A stretch of 16,026 bases of DNA from DATJPR01 sp035506295. Its GTDB lineage: Bacteria; Bacteroidota; Ignavibacteria; UBA10030; UBA6906. The notes beneath the pieces were generated by a model that saw nothing but the letters and a program-made list of their open reading frames with translations, had not been told where the DNA came from and did not search any database. Shown piece by piece: positions 1-7,133 of the stretch; positions within the stretch are counted from its first letter, which is position 1, and each line of letters opens with the position of its first letter. The DNA lies in assembly GCA_035506295.1 (NCBI GenBank), contig DATJPR010000244.1:1-16026 (forward strand), read 5' to 3'. The translations under genes and the position numbers were made by a program.

Positions 1-16
1 AAAGGCGGACAATACC

Positions 17-556
17 ATGCCCCACACCTCAGAAGGCCGCGGCGCGAAAGCGGCAGCACAAGCAGAGCATCAGCACACAATATCGCTCCTCGTGGAGAAC
101 AAGTTCGGCGCGTTCGCCCGGATCGCCGGGCTCTTTGCGGCGAAGGGATACAACATCGACAGCCTCACCGTCGGTCCGACGGAAGACGAGACCATCTCGC
201 GCATGACGATCGTCACGCACGGCGACGACCAGGTGATCGAACAGATCCTGAAGCAACTGAACAAGCTGATCGATACCGTGAAGGTCGTCGATCTCACGTT
301 TGATCCGTTCATCGAGCGGGAGCTGGTGCTGATCAAAGTGCGGTCGACGCCGCAGACCCGTTCGGAGCTGATTCAGATCGCCGAGATCTTCCGTGCGAAG
401 GTCGTGGACATGAGCCCCGGGACGTTCACGGTGGAAGCGACGGGGAGAAAAGACAAGGTCGATGCGATCATCAAGATGCTCAAGCCGTTCAAGATCCTGG
501 AGATCGCAAGGACGGGGGCTGTTGCGCTCAAGAGGGAATTCCATGGTGAAGTGTAA
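17..556 (+). CDS. ilvN: Acetolactate synthase small (regulatory) subunit
   Basis: This is the regulatory subunit of acetohydroxyacid synthase, the first common enzyme of valine, leucine and isoleucine synthesis. It binds the catalytic subunit and usually carries valine feedback control. Residues about 20-94 form an ACT domain that begins TISLLVENKFGAFARIAGLF and continues through GYNIDSLTVGPTED and SRMTIVTHGD, very close to the classic IlvH/IlvN pattern. Residues about 98-175 form the C-terminal small-subunit domain (ERELVLIKV, MSPGTFTVEATG). At 179 residues the length is normal. A polar extension of about 19 residues precedes the ACT domain. AAAGGCGG at 1-8 is a suitable ribosome binding site for the ATG at 17. 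ilvC follows 67 bases downstream, so the catalytic subunit gene probably lies just left of the window (inference). Confidence 0.96.
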   Translation: MPHTSEGRGAKAAAQAEHQHTISLLVENKFGAFARIAGLFAAKGYNIDSLTVGPTEDETISRMTIVTHGDDQVIEQILKQLNKLIDTVKVVDLTFDPFIERELVLIKVRSTPQTRSELIQIAEIFRAKVVDMSPGTFTVEATGRKDKVDAIIKMLKPFKILEIARTGAVALKREFHGEV

Positions 557-561
557 AGATC

Positions 562-596
562 GATGGACGATGGTCAGTGGACAATAGTCAATAGTC
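562..596. repeat. Degenerate heptanucleotide tandem repeat between ilvN and ilvC
   Basis: Five consecutive 7-base units can be read: GATGGAC, GATGGTC, AGTGGAC, AATAGTC and AATAGTC. They fill about half of the ilvN-ilvC gap. The last two units are identical and the others share the G/A-T-G/A-G-A/T-C core. The same word family reappears at 11977-12053. No function is known to me. The tract stops before the ilvC ribosome binding site. Confidence 0.7.
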
Positions 597-623
597 GACC
601 GGATTAATCGGAGAGAAAATCGT

Positions 624-1679
624 ATGGCAACGTTGGATTTCGGCGGTGTGAAGGAAGAAGTCGTGACGCGGGAAGAATTTACGATTGAAAAAGCGAAGAA
701 AGTCCTGGCGAACGAGGTCGTGGCAATCCTCGGCTACGGCCCGCAGGGGCACGGGCAGTCGCTCAATCTCCGTGACAACGGCGTCAAGGTGATCATCGGC
801 CAGCGGAAGGGCGGCAAGGGATGGCAGGAGGCGGTCCGCGACGGATGGAAGGAAGGGGAGACGCTCTTCGACGACATGAAGGAGGCCGTCAAGCGCGCGA
901 CCGTCGTGCAATACCTGCTCTCGGACGCGGGACAGAAGGAGCACTGGCCCACGGTGCGCTCGCAGCTGAAGAAGGGGATGGCACTCTATTTCTCCCACGG
1001 CTTCTCCGTGGTCTTCAAAGATCAAACGGGCGTCATTCCACCTCCCGATGTAGACGTGATCCTCGTCGCACCGAAGGGTTCGGGTCGGACGGTGCGGACG
1101 AATTTCCTGGCGGGGAGCGGCATCAACGCGAGTTACGCAATTCATCAGGACGCAACCGGGCGGGCGAAGGAACGCGTCCTCGCGCTCGGCATCGCCATTG
1201 GCTCGGGGTACCTCTTCCCCACGACGTTCGAGCGTGAGGTCCACAGCGATCTCGTCGGCGAACGCGGCGTTCTCATGGGCGCGATCGCCGGGGCGATGAA
1301 GGCGCAATACGATGTGCTGCGCGCTCACGGCCACTCGCCGAGCGAAGCGTTCAATGAGACCGTCGAAGAAGCAACGCAAAGCCTCTACCCTCTCGTCGGC
1401 GCAAACGGGATGGACTGGATGTTCGGCGCGTGCAGCACCACGGCACAGCGCGGCGCGTTGGACTGGGCGCCACGGTTCGAACAGGCGGTCAAGCCGCTGA
1501 TGGAGCTCCTCTATCGCGACGTCATCGAAGGCGTGGAAACGCGGCGCGTCCTCGACACGTGCAGCGCTCCCGACTATCGCGAGAAACTCGAAAAAGAACT
1601 GAAGGCGCTTCGCGAATCGGAGATGTGGAAAGCGGGCGCCACGGTGCGCTCGCTCAGACCGGAAAACGCCAAGCGCTGA
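624..1679 (+). CDS. ilvC: Ketol-acid reductoisomerase, Bacteroides/fungal-type
   Basis: This enzyme converts acetolactate or acetohydroxybutyrate to the dihydroxy acid using NADPH and Mg2+, the second step of branched-chain amino acid synthesis. The Rossmann nucleotide-binding loop GYGPQG is at residues 38-43. SHGF, with the expected catalytic His125, is at 124-127. Metal ligands are expected at D209 and E213 (SDLVGERG) and at E245 and E249 (ETVEEATQSL). The 351-residue protein opens with LDFGGVKEEVVTREEF and closes with SEMWKAGATVRSLRPEN. From memory, these ends match Bacteroides IlvC and, more distantly, yeast mitochondrial Ilv5, not the short cyanobacterial or long E. coli forms. The ATG at 624 is preceded by GGAGAG at 610-615, a good ribosome binding site. 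It follows ilvN and is probably cotranscribed with it. Confidence 0.96.
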   Translation: MATLDFGGVKEEVVTREEFTIEKAKKVLANEVVAILGYGPQGHGQSLNLRDNGVKVIIGQRKGGKGWQEAVRDGWKEGETLFDDMKEAVKRATVVQYLLSDAGQKEHWPTVRSQLKKGMALYFSHGFSVVFKDQTGVIPPPDVDVILVAPKGSGRTVRTNFLAGSGINASYAIHQDATGRAKERVLALGIAIGSGYLFPTTFEREVHSDLVGERGVLMGAIAGAMKAQYDVLRAHGHSPSEAFNETVEEATQSLYPLVGANGMDWMFGACSTTAQRGALDWAPRFEQAVKPLMELLYRDVIEGVETRRVLDTCSAPDYREKLEKELKALRESEMWKAGATVRSLRPENAKR

Positions 1680-1702
1680 TCATCACCTCTCTTGCCACGG
1701 CC

Positions 1703-1732
1703 CGCGGGGCGCATCCCATGGTGCGCTCCGCG
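1703..1732. terminator. GC-rich stem-loop after ilvC
   Basis: The arms CGCGGGGCGCA (1703-1713) and TGCGCTCCGCG (1722-1732) pair over 11 bases with one G-T wobble around an 8-base loop. It lies 24 bases after the ilvC stop and before the mutS promoter candidate, so it may end the ilv transcript. No T tract follows, so it is not a classic intrinsic terminator. It could instead be a REP-like palindrome. Confidence 0.5.
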
Positions 1733-1762
1733 CGCTGTGCGTCATGTTGCACTCCCCATTCA

Positions 1763-1791
1763 TTGCATTTCCTCCCCCGATTATCTTAATT
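1763..1791 (+). promoter_or_regulatory. Candidate promoter for the mutS run
   Basis: TTGCAT at 1763-1768 and TTAATT at 1786-1791 are spaced by 17 bases. An alternative reading is TTCATT at 1759-1764 with TATCTT at 1782-1787, also 17 bases apart. The site lies in an AT-richer patch about 40-70 bases before the mutS ATG. The -35 word resembles those before the GT4 gene and the phosphofructokinase gene. Confidence 0.45.
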
Positions 1792-1832
1792 GGGGCAGCA
1801 GCGCCCAACCTGACCACGGCAGTCGTTCCTCC

Positions 1833-4451
1833 ATGTCCACGCCCTTGATGAAGCAGTATGCGCAGGTCAAGGCGAAATACCCCGATACCATTCTCTTGTT
1901 TCGTATGGGGGATTTCTTCGAGACTTTCGACGAAGACGCGAAAATCGCTTCGCGCGTCCTGGGCATCACCCTGACCAAACGCGGCAACGGCGCGGCGGGC
2001 GAAACACCTCTTGCAGGCTTTCCACACCATGCACTCGACGCCTATCTCCCGAAACTGCTGAAGGCCGGACACCGCGTCGCAGTCTGCGAACAACTGGAGG
2101 ATCCGAAACTTGCCAAGGGGATCGTCAAGCGGGACGTGATTGAAGTTGTCACGCCCGGTGTCGCCTTTTCCGACAGGATCCTCGATCAGAAGCAGAACAA
2201 CTATCTTGCGGCGATCGCCCTGCCCCACGCGATCGCCGGCGCGGATGATATCGTGGGGTTTGCTTTCGTTGATGCATCGACCGGAGAATTCTCGACGGGA
2301 GAATTCCCATTCCGTCATCTCGCCGAGCAGGTGGCGAGCATCGCTCCTTCCGAGCTTCTCGTGCAGAAGCGCGACGCCCAGTCGCTCATCGATCTCTTGA
2401 AGAATTCGTTCTCCGGTCTGTATACAAAGATCGACGACTGGCTCTTCGAGCGCACCTTCGGCTACGATCTGCTCCTCCAGAATTTCAACACGAAGACCCT
2501 CAAGGGATTCGGCGTCGACGAGTTCGGCATCGGCATCACGGCCGCCGGAGCCGTGATGCACTATCTTCAGGAAACGCAGAAGCACAACCTGCTCCACATC
2601 CGGAAGATCAGTCCGTTCACCATTGAAGGGTACATCGTTCTGGATGCGCCGACAAAGCGCAATCTCGAGATCGCCTCGTCGGCCGACGGCACCCAGGAAG
2701 GAAGCCTCTTCGGCGTCCTGGATCGCACGCAGACACCGATGGGCAGCCGCATGCTCAAGCGGTGGATCGGTCAGCCCCTCAACGTGCTCGAAAGCATCAT
2801 CGAGCGGCTTGATGCGGTGGACGAATTGGCGCAAACGGAACACGTGCGGCGGGACGCCGGCATGACGCTCGCTCGTATCGCAGACCTCGAGCGGCTGAAT
2901 ATGAGAATCTGCACCGGGCGGGCGACCCCGCGGGACCTCGTTGCGCTGCGGGGGATTCTCCAGGACGTCGAGAGGCTACGGACGATCCTCGCCCCCGTCA
3001 ACTCTTCCGCCCTTACCGCCCTCCGTGCCGCCCTTCATCCCCTCTATAATATTACCGAACTTGTCGAACGCTCCATTGAGCCCGAGCCGCCGGCGACACT
3101 CGCCGACGGCGGTGTCATCCGCACCGGCTACAATGCCGAGCTCGATGAGCTTCGTTCCCTCGCCTTCAGCGGGAAGCGTTGGATCGCCGATCTGCAGAAG
3201 TCCGAGCGCGAAAGGACGGGGATTGGATCTCTCAAGGTCGGGTTCAACAATGTTTTCGGCTATTATATCGAAGTCACGAATTCGCACAAGGAAAAAGTTC
3301 CGCAGGACTATATCCGGAAGCAGACGCTTACCGGCGCGGAGCGGTACGTGACGCCCGGTTTGAAGGAGCAGGAAGAGAAGATCCTTCATGCCGAGGAGCG
3401 GCTCCTTGCGCTCGAGACGTCGCTCTTCAATGAGATCCGTCTCGCGATCGCCGCTCACGCCGCAGAGGTGCTGGAGAATGCGCGCGCGATTGCCACTCTC
3501 GATTGCTTCATCGCCTTCGCCGGATGCGCGATCGACTACGACTATGTCAGGCCGGAAGTGAACATGTCATCAGTTCTCGAGATCGCCGGCGGGAGGCATC
3601 CGGTGATCGAACGGCTGCTGCCTCCCGGCGAAGCTTACGTGCCGAACGATGTGCGACTTTCCACCGACGCAGAGCAGATCCTGATTATCACCGGCCCGAA
3701 CATGAGCGGGAAGTCCAGCTTTCTCCGACAGACGGGCCTGATCGTCCTGCTTGCGCAGGTCGGCTCCTTTGTTCCCGCGCAGCGGGCCTCCATCGGGATT
3801 GTGGACAAGATCTTCACGCGCGTCGGCGCGAGCGACAGGATCACTACCGGCGAGAGCACGTTCCTCGTGGAGATGCACGAAGCTGCGCACATCGTCAACA
3901 CGGCGACGCAACGGAGCCTGATCCTCCTTGACGAAGTGGGCCGGGGAACGAGTACGTTCGACGGGATCAGCATTGCCTGGGCGCTCACGGAATATTTGCA
4001 CGACCATGTGGGCGCGCGCACGCTGTTCGCCACGCACTACCATGAGCTGAACGAACTGGCGGATCTTTTTCCCCGCATCCGCAACTACAAAGTCGATGTC
4101 CGTGAGTACGACGACAAAGTCATCTTTCTCCACAAGGTGAACCCGGGGTTTGCGGACCACTCGTACGGCATACAGGTGGCGCAGATGGCGGGCCTTCCCT
4201 CGGAAGTGACCGACCGGGCGAAAGATCTGTTGACGAATTTGGAACGCACGGGGCTCTCGCTGCAAGGAGAGGACACGGGGAACGGCCGCCGGAAAGGCGG
4301 AGGGAGAGTCGCGCCGGCATCTGTTCAACTGACGTTGTTCGAAGCACAGGATGACGCCGTGCACACCCAGCTGCGCAGCTTGGACGTCAATGCGCTTACG
4401 CCATTGAAGGCGCTGGAAATCCTGGCCCAACTGAAGGAGAAGGTCTCATGA
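1833..4451 (+). CDS. mutS: DNA mismatch repair protein MutS
   Basis: MutS recognises mismatches and recruits MutL. The 872-residue protein opens MSTPLMKQYAQVK and has the mismatch-reading F-x-E motif at F28-F29-E30 inside GDFFETF. Connector, lever and clamp regions follow, including the SLKVGFNNVFGYYIEVT segment. The ATPase has Walker A GPNMSGKSS at 621-629 (K627), then TGESTF, then Walker B ILLDEVGRGTSTFDG with D700 and E701, and THYHEL. The frame stays open upstream to a TTG at 1692, but those 47 residues look unlike MutS and overlap the hairpin and promoter candidate, so the ATG at 1833 is chosen. No good ribosome binding site precedes it. The stop overlaps the next gene as ATGA. Confidence 0.97.
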   Translation: MSTPLMKQYAQVKAKYPDTILLFRMGDFFETFDEDAKIASRVLGITLTKRGNGAAGETPLAGFPHHALDAYLPKLLKAGHRVAVCEQLEDPKLAKGIVKRDVIEVVTPGVAFSDRILDQKQNNYLAAIALPHAIAGADDIVGFAFVDASTGEFSTGEFPFRHLAEQVASIAPSELLVQKRDAQSLIDLLKNSFSGLYTKIDDWLFERTFGYDLLLQNFNTKTLKGFGVDEFGIGITAAGAVMHYLQETQKHNLLHIRKISPFTIEGYIVLDAPTKRNLEIASSADGTQEGSLFGVLDRTQTPMGSRMLKRWIGQPLNVLESIIERLDAVDELAQTEHVRRDAGMTLARIADLERLNMRICTGRATPRDLVALRGILQDVERLRTILAPVNSSALTALRAALHPLYNITELVERSIEPEPPATLADGGVIRTGYNAELDELRSLAFSGKRWIADLQKSERERTGIGSLKVGFNNVFGYYIEVTNSHKEKVPQDYIRKQTLTGAERYVTPGLKEQEEKILHAEERLLALETSLFNEIRLAIAAHAAEVLENARAIATLDCFIAFAGCAIDYDYVRPEVNMSSVLEIAGGRHPVIERLLPPGEAYVPNDVRLSTDAEQILIITGPNMSGKSSFLRQTGLIVLLAQVGSFVPAQRASIGIVDKIFTRVGASDRITTGESTFLVEMHEAAHIVNTATQRSLILLDEVGRGTSTFDGISIAWALTEYLHDHVGARTLFATHYHELNELADLFPRIRNYKVDVREYDDKVIFLHKVNPGFADHSYGIQVAQMAGLPSEVTDRAKDLLTNLERTGLSLQGEDTGNGRRKGGGRVAPASVQLTLFEAQDDAVHTQLRSLDVNALTPLKALEILAQLKEKVS

Positions 4452-5155
4452 TTTCTTCTCTCCTGCTTGGTGTTGCAAGCGGTTTCGTGCTGTCCATGCC
4501 TCCGGGTCCGATCAGTCTCGCGGCCACCCGGCAGGTGCTGGCGGGTTTTTTCACCACGGCGCTGAAGATCGTCATGGCGGCCGCTCTGATGGATGTGGTC
4601 TATATGCTTGTCGCCACCTTCGCTTCCTCGGCCATCGTTGTCACCGTGAGCCGGCTCGTCCAGGAAAGCCTGTGGTTTCCGCTTGTCTTTCAGGTCCTGT
4701 GCATCATCATCCTTCTCGTCCTGGGCATCACGTTTCTGCTGCCGGCCAAGCGCCAGCACGAAGAGCAGGTGGAAGAGCAGCGCGAGCGGAGACAGGAGGA
4801 ACGCGCGAAGCAACTCGGGCATTCGTCGCCGTTTTTCCTGGGCCTGATTATGGCGATAACGAACCTTGCCTCGCCGGCCTTTCTCCCGTCCATGGTGGCG
4901 ACCGTCGGGTTTCTCCAGACCAACCGGTGGCTGCACTATTCCGTCGAGGACAACATGTTGTTCTCGGTCGGGTTCGGGACCGGGACCTTCTTCTGGTTTC
5001 TGTCTGCAATGCGCCTCCTGGCATTTTTCCGGACGAGGCTCTCGGAGAATTTCATCAACTGGATCTATCGATTCGCCGGCGCGACACTCCTGGTGTTTGC
5101 CGGGGCAATCGTCGTGCATGTCGCGCTCACCACCGAGTGGCGGGCGCTCATGTAA
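4448..5155 (+). CDS. LysE-family translocator (amino acid or metabolite exporter)
   Basis: This is a predicted inner-membrane exporter of the LysE/RhtB superfamily. The N-terminal helix carries the family signature SMPPGPISLAATRQ (PPGP at residues 18-21). Hydrophobic segments lie near residues 1-20, 35-65, 75-100, 128-155, 168-195 and 205-228, which fits six helices. ITNLASPAF (138-146) in the second half is the counterpart of the first signature. Between helices 3 and 4 sits an unusually charged loop (about 101-124) rich in E, R, Q and K. The substrate cannot be read from the sequence. At 235 residues it is slightly longer than the usual 200-210, mainly because of the loop. Its ATG overlaps the mutS stop by four bases, which suggests translational coupling. 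Confidence 0.85.
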   Translation: MISSLLLGVASGFVLSMPPGPISLAATRQVLAGFFTTALKIVMAAALMDVVYMLVATFASSAIVVTVSRLVQESLWFPLVFQVLCIIILLVLGITFLLPAKRQHEEQVEEQRERRQEERAKQLGHSSPFFLGLIMAITNLASPAFLPSMVATVGFLQTNRWLHYSVEDNMLFSVGFGTGTFFWFLSAMRLLAFFRTRLSENFINWIYRFAGATLLVFAGAIVVHVALTTEWRALM

Positions 5156-5206
5156 GAAACGCGCGGCGGCGTCCCTGCCGGAAGAAACAGCACAACGGAG
5201 GAGCGG

Positions 5207-5722
5207 ATGACAGTACAGGAAGCGCGACACCTTTTCGCCTTCAATGCTTGGGCGACAAACAAGTTCTTCGATGCTCTTGCGCCGTTGCCGCAGGAGCAAC
5301 TATCGAAGGATATGCAGACCAGCCACAAATCGATTCACGCGACGTTCGTCCACTTTGTCGGAGCGGAGAAGAACTGGTGCTCGCGTTGGACCGGCACCAC
5401 CGTCGAGCCGTTTCTGACCGAAGCGGGCGTCCCGACGCTCGCGGCACTCAAACAGATTTGGACCAGGGTGGGCTTCGACACGGCAAAATTCCTCGGCGGA
5501 CTGACGGAGAAGAAGCTGCAGGAATTTGTCGAGATGAAAACCGCGAAGGGCGAGGTCCTGAAGCTTCTTTGCTGGCAGTCCATGATGCATGTGGTTGACC
5601 ACTGCTCCTATCATCGCGGGCAGATCGTCACGATGATGCGCCAACAGGGACTGGTGCCCCCGTCAACGGGGATGATCGGGTTCTTCCTTGAATCCGCGAA
5701 ACTCGGGTCCTCGAAAGGGTAA
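5207..5722 (+). CDS. DinB-like four-helix-bundle metalloprotein
   Basis: This 171-residue protein belongs to the DinB/YfiT-like superfamily of small metal-binding four-helix bundles, related to B. subtilis DinB and unrelated to E. coli DNA polymerase IV. The expected metal triad is visible: H49 in ATFVHFVGAEKNW, and H132 and H136 in HVVDHCSYHRGQI. FAFNAWATNKFFDAL (residues 10-24) is a typical first helix. Members include thiol-dependent transferases such as those acting with bacillithiol, and many have no known reaction, so no specific role is given here. The strong GGAGGAG ahead of the ATG at 5207 fixes the start. It sits between the LysE-type exporter (51-base gap) and the HEGGH membrane protein (12-base gap), probably in one transcript. 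Confidence 0.88.
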   Translation: MTVQEARHLFAFNAWATNKFFDALAPLPQEQLSKDMQTSHKSIHATFVHFVGAEKNWCSRWTGTTVEPFLTEAGVPTLAALKQIWTRVGFDTAKFLGGLTEKKLQEFVEMKTAKGEVLKLLCWQSMMHVVDHCSYHRGQIVTMMRQQGLVPPSTGMIGFFLESAKLGSSKG

Positions 5723-5734
5723 CCACCAAACGGC

Positions 5735-6286
5735 ATGCGCTACACCCTTCTCGCATTGAAGCTTCTTCTGTACTCCTATCTCGCGTATTTGTTGTACGTG
5801 TTGATGGCGGAGTACGATCCGTCGAATCCTTCCTTCCGCCCTCCGTTCATATTGTTCGTCGTGGACTGGGTGGATCTTTTCATTCACGAGGGGGGACACT
5901 TTATTTTCCGGATCTTCGGACAATGGGTGTACATTCTCGGCGGATCGTTGATGCAGGTTCTCCTCCCGGCGCTGGCGGTGTTTGTGGCGTATCAACGGGA
6001 TCGGCGCTGGGTCGGGCTCCCACTCTTCTGGATGGGGGAGAACATGGTGAACGTGAGCGTGTATATCTTTGATGCGCCGTACAAGAAGCTCCACCTTCTC
6101 GCGCGTGGGCTCATCCACGATTGGAACTGGCTTCTCAACGGGGATCAAACATCCTCCGAGATCCTCGGGACAATCGTCCAATGGTCGGGCTTCCTTTCCT
6201 GCGCCGCGTCGATCGCCTTCGGCGCCTGGTTTGCCATCAGCATCTTTCGGGAAGGGGAAGATGCCTTGCCGCCCGTTCTCGAATGA
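5735..6286 (+). CDS. Uncharacterised membrane protein with an HEGGH (HExxH) motif
   Basis: I do not recognise a named family with certainty. The 183-residue protein starts with a hydrophobic helix (about 4-24). It then has a helix (38-62) that carries HEGGH at residues 51-55 in VDLFIHEGGHFIFRIFG. Further hydrophobic stretches are at 66-86, 104-113 and 145-170. Other likely conserved polar spots are GEN (101-103) and HDWNW (128-132), in hydrophobic or amphipathic surroundings. An HExxH motif in a membrane helix is a feature of site-2-protease-like (M50) zinc peptidases, and HDWNW could supply a third ligand; both are inference. It has no long periplasmic part. It follows the DinB-like gene by 12 bases and ends in an ATGA overlap with a glycosyltransferase. 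Its ribosome binding site is weak. Confidence 0.8.
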   Translation: MRYTLLALKLLLYSYLAYLLYVLMAEYDPSNPSFRPPFILFVVDWVDLFIHEGGHFIFRIFGQWVYILGGSLMQVLLPALAVFVAYQRDRRWVGLPLFWMGENMVNVSVYIFDAPYKKLHLLARGLIHDWNWLLNGDQTSSEILGTIVQWSGFLSCAASIAFGAWFAISIFREGEDALPPVLE

Positions 6287-6966
6287 AGACGCAGACCGTT
6301 TCAGCCGCCCTCGACAACGTCACCGCCGTCATCATCAACTATCGCACGCCGGACCTCACCGAGCGCGCGGTGCGTTCATTTCGAGCGATCTATCCTGATG
6401 TGCGTCTGCTGCTGATCGACAATGGATCCGGTGATGAGAGTCTTGACGCGCTGCATGACATGAAACGCATCAATGATTCTCGCACGGACATCGTCGCAAA
6501 TGCCGAAAACCGGCATCACGGTCCGGCGATGGATCAGGCGCTCCACTCGATCGATGCACCTCTGGTCCTCTTTCTTGATTCTGACTGCGAGGTCCTCAAG
6601 GGCGGATTCCTGGAAAAGATGGTCGCGCTGATCGAGGAGGACCGGAGGAACTATACTGTCGGGAAACGAATCTTCATGAATGATCGGGGCTTTGATGTTG
6701 CGCAGGAATCCGGAGGGCATCCCTACATCCGGCCGATATGCATGCTCATCCGACGCGACGCGTATCTCGGGCTCCCGCCGTTCCGGAAACACGGCGCCCC
6801 GTGTCTCGAGAATTTCGTTGCGGCTGAGCGATCGAACCTTGCGCTGATTCATTTTCCGGTTGAGGAGTATGTCCGTCACGAGGGTCGCGGCACAGCGATG
6901 CGCCACGGCTATGGGCTGGGGCTGCGGGGGAGGATCAATCATCTGCTGAACAAGTTCGGGCTCTGA
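6283..6966 (+). CDS. Glycosyltransferase family 2 protein
   Basis: This 227-residue GT-A fold glycosyltransferase has the family order of motifs: VTAVIINYRTPDLTERAV (13-30), LLLIDNGSGD (42-51), NRHHGPAMDQAL (76-87), and the metal and nucleotide-sugar motif DSD at 99-101 in VLFLDSDCEVL. It should move a sugar from a nucleotide donor to a glycan or lipid acceptor, but neither can be read. No membrane segment is seen. The frame is open from 6121. The ATG at 6283 is chosen because it gives the usual N-terminal strand and overlaps the preceding stop as ATGA; the upstream part only shadows the HEGGH gene. It is the last gene of the run that starts with mutS. The repeat tract at 6968 begins right after the stop. 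Confidence 0.9.
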   Translation: MKTQTVSAALDNVTAVIINYRTPDLTERAVRSFRAIYPDVRLLLIDNGSGDESLDALHDMKRINDSRTDIVANAENRHHGPAMDQALHSIDAPLVLFLDSDCEVLKGGFLEKMVALIEEDRRNYTVGKRIFMNDRGFDVAQESGGHPYIRPICMLIRRDAYLGLPPFRKHGAPCLENFVAAERSNLALIHFPVEEYVRHEGRGTAMRHGYGLGLRGRINHLLNKFGL

Positions 6967-6967
6967 A

Positions 6968-7047
6968 GGGAGAATGGGAGAAGGGGAGAACGGGGGAACA
7001 GGAGACTCTGAGAATGTGAGACTTCCTACGTCCTACTTCATACTCGT
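6968..7047. repeat. Degenerate octanucleotide tandem repeat
   Basis: Seven successive 8-base purine-rich units run from 6968 to 7023: GGGAGAAT, GGGAGAAG, GGGAGAAC, GGGGGAAC, AGGAGACT, CTGAGAAT and GTGAGACT. Three pyrimidine-rich units follow: TCCTACGT, CCTACTTC and ATACTCGT. The tract fills the first half of the 167-base gap between the two glycosyltransferase genes, right after a stop codon, and ends before the promoter candidate at 7078. No start codon or ribosome binding site is associated with it. No function is known to me. Confidence 0.75.
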
Positions 7048-7077
7048 AGCTATCCTTCGCCGACGTTCTGGTGCACA

Positions 7078-7106
7078 TTGCTTGTCGCCGCCTACCTGCG
7101 TATCTT
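7078..7106 (+). promoter_or_regulatory. Sigma-70-like promoter for the GT4-phosphatase run
   Basis: TTGCTT at 7078-7083 and TATCTT at 7101-7106 are separated by exactly 17 bases. The predicted transcription start near 7113 leaves about 20 bases before the GTG at 7134. The upstream in-frame GTG at 7071 would lie ahead of the promoter, which supports the shorter protein. Confidence 0.6.
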
Positions 7107-7133
7107 ACATCATACCACCGTAATTCTTGCCGC

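Noticed and set aside
588..1379. Long minus-strand open frame opposite ilvC
   Set aside because: It mirrors the ilvC coding sequence, has Arg/His-rich composition typical of antisense frames in GC-rich DNA and shows no recognisable motif.
1692..1832. N-terminal extension of MutS from a TTG start
   Set aside because: The 47 extra residues do not resemble MutS and overlap a hairpin and the promoter candidate. The ATG at 1833 gives the normal N-terminus.
1683..2843. 386-codon minus-strand frame opposite mutS
   Set aside because: mutS motifs on the plus strand are continuous through it. The antisense product has no family features.
3570..4430. 286-codon minus-strand frame opposite the mutS ATPase
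   Set aside because: It is a shadow of the Walker A/B region, with no ribosome binding site or motif.
4325..5299. 324-codon minus-strand frame across the mutS end and the LysE-type gene
   Set aside because: Highly charged His/Arg/Asp-rich antisense translation that conflicts with two well-supported genes.
5207..5722. DinB as DNA polymerase IV, forming a repair operon with mutS
   Set aside because: The protein has the His-triad four-helix-bundle pattern, not Y-family polymerase motifs. The shared name is historical.
6968..7047. Possible CRISPR-like array
   Set aside because: Units are 8 bases, contiguous, degenerate and without spacers.
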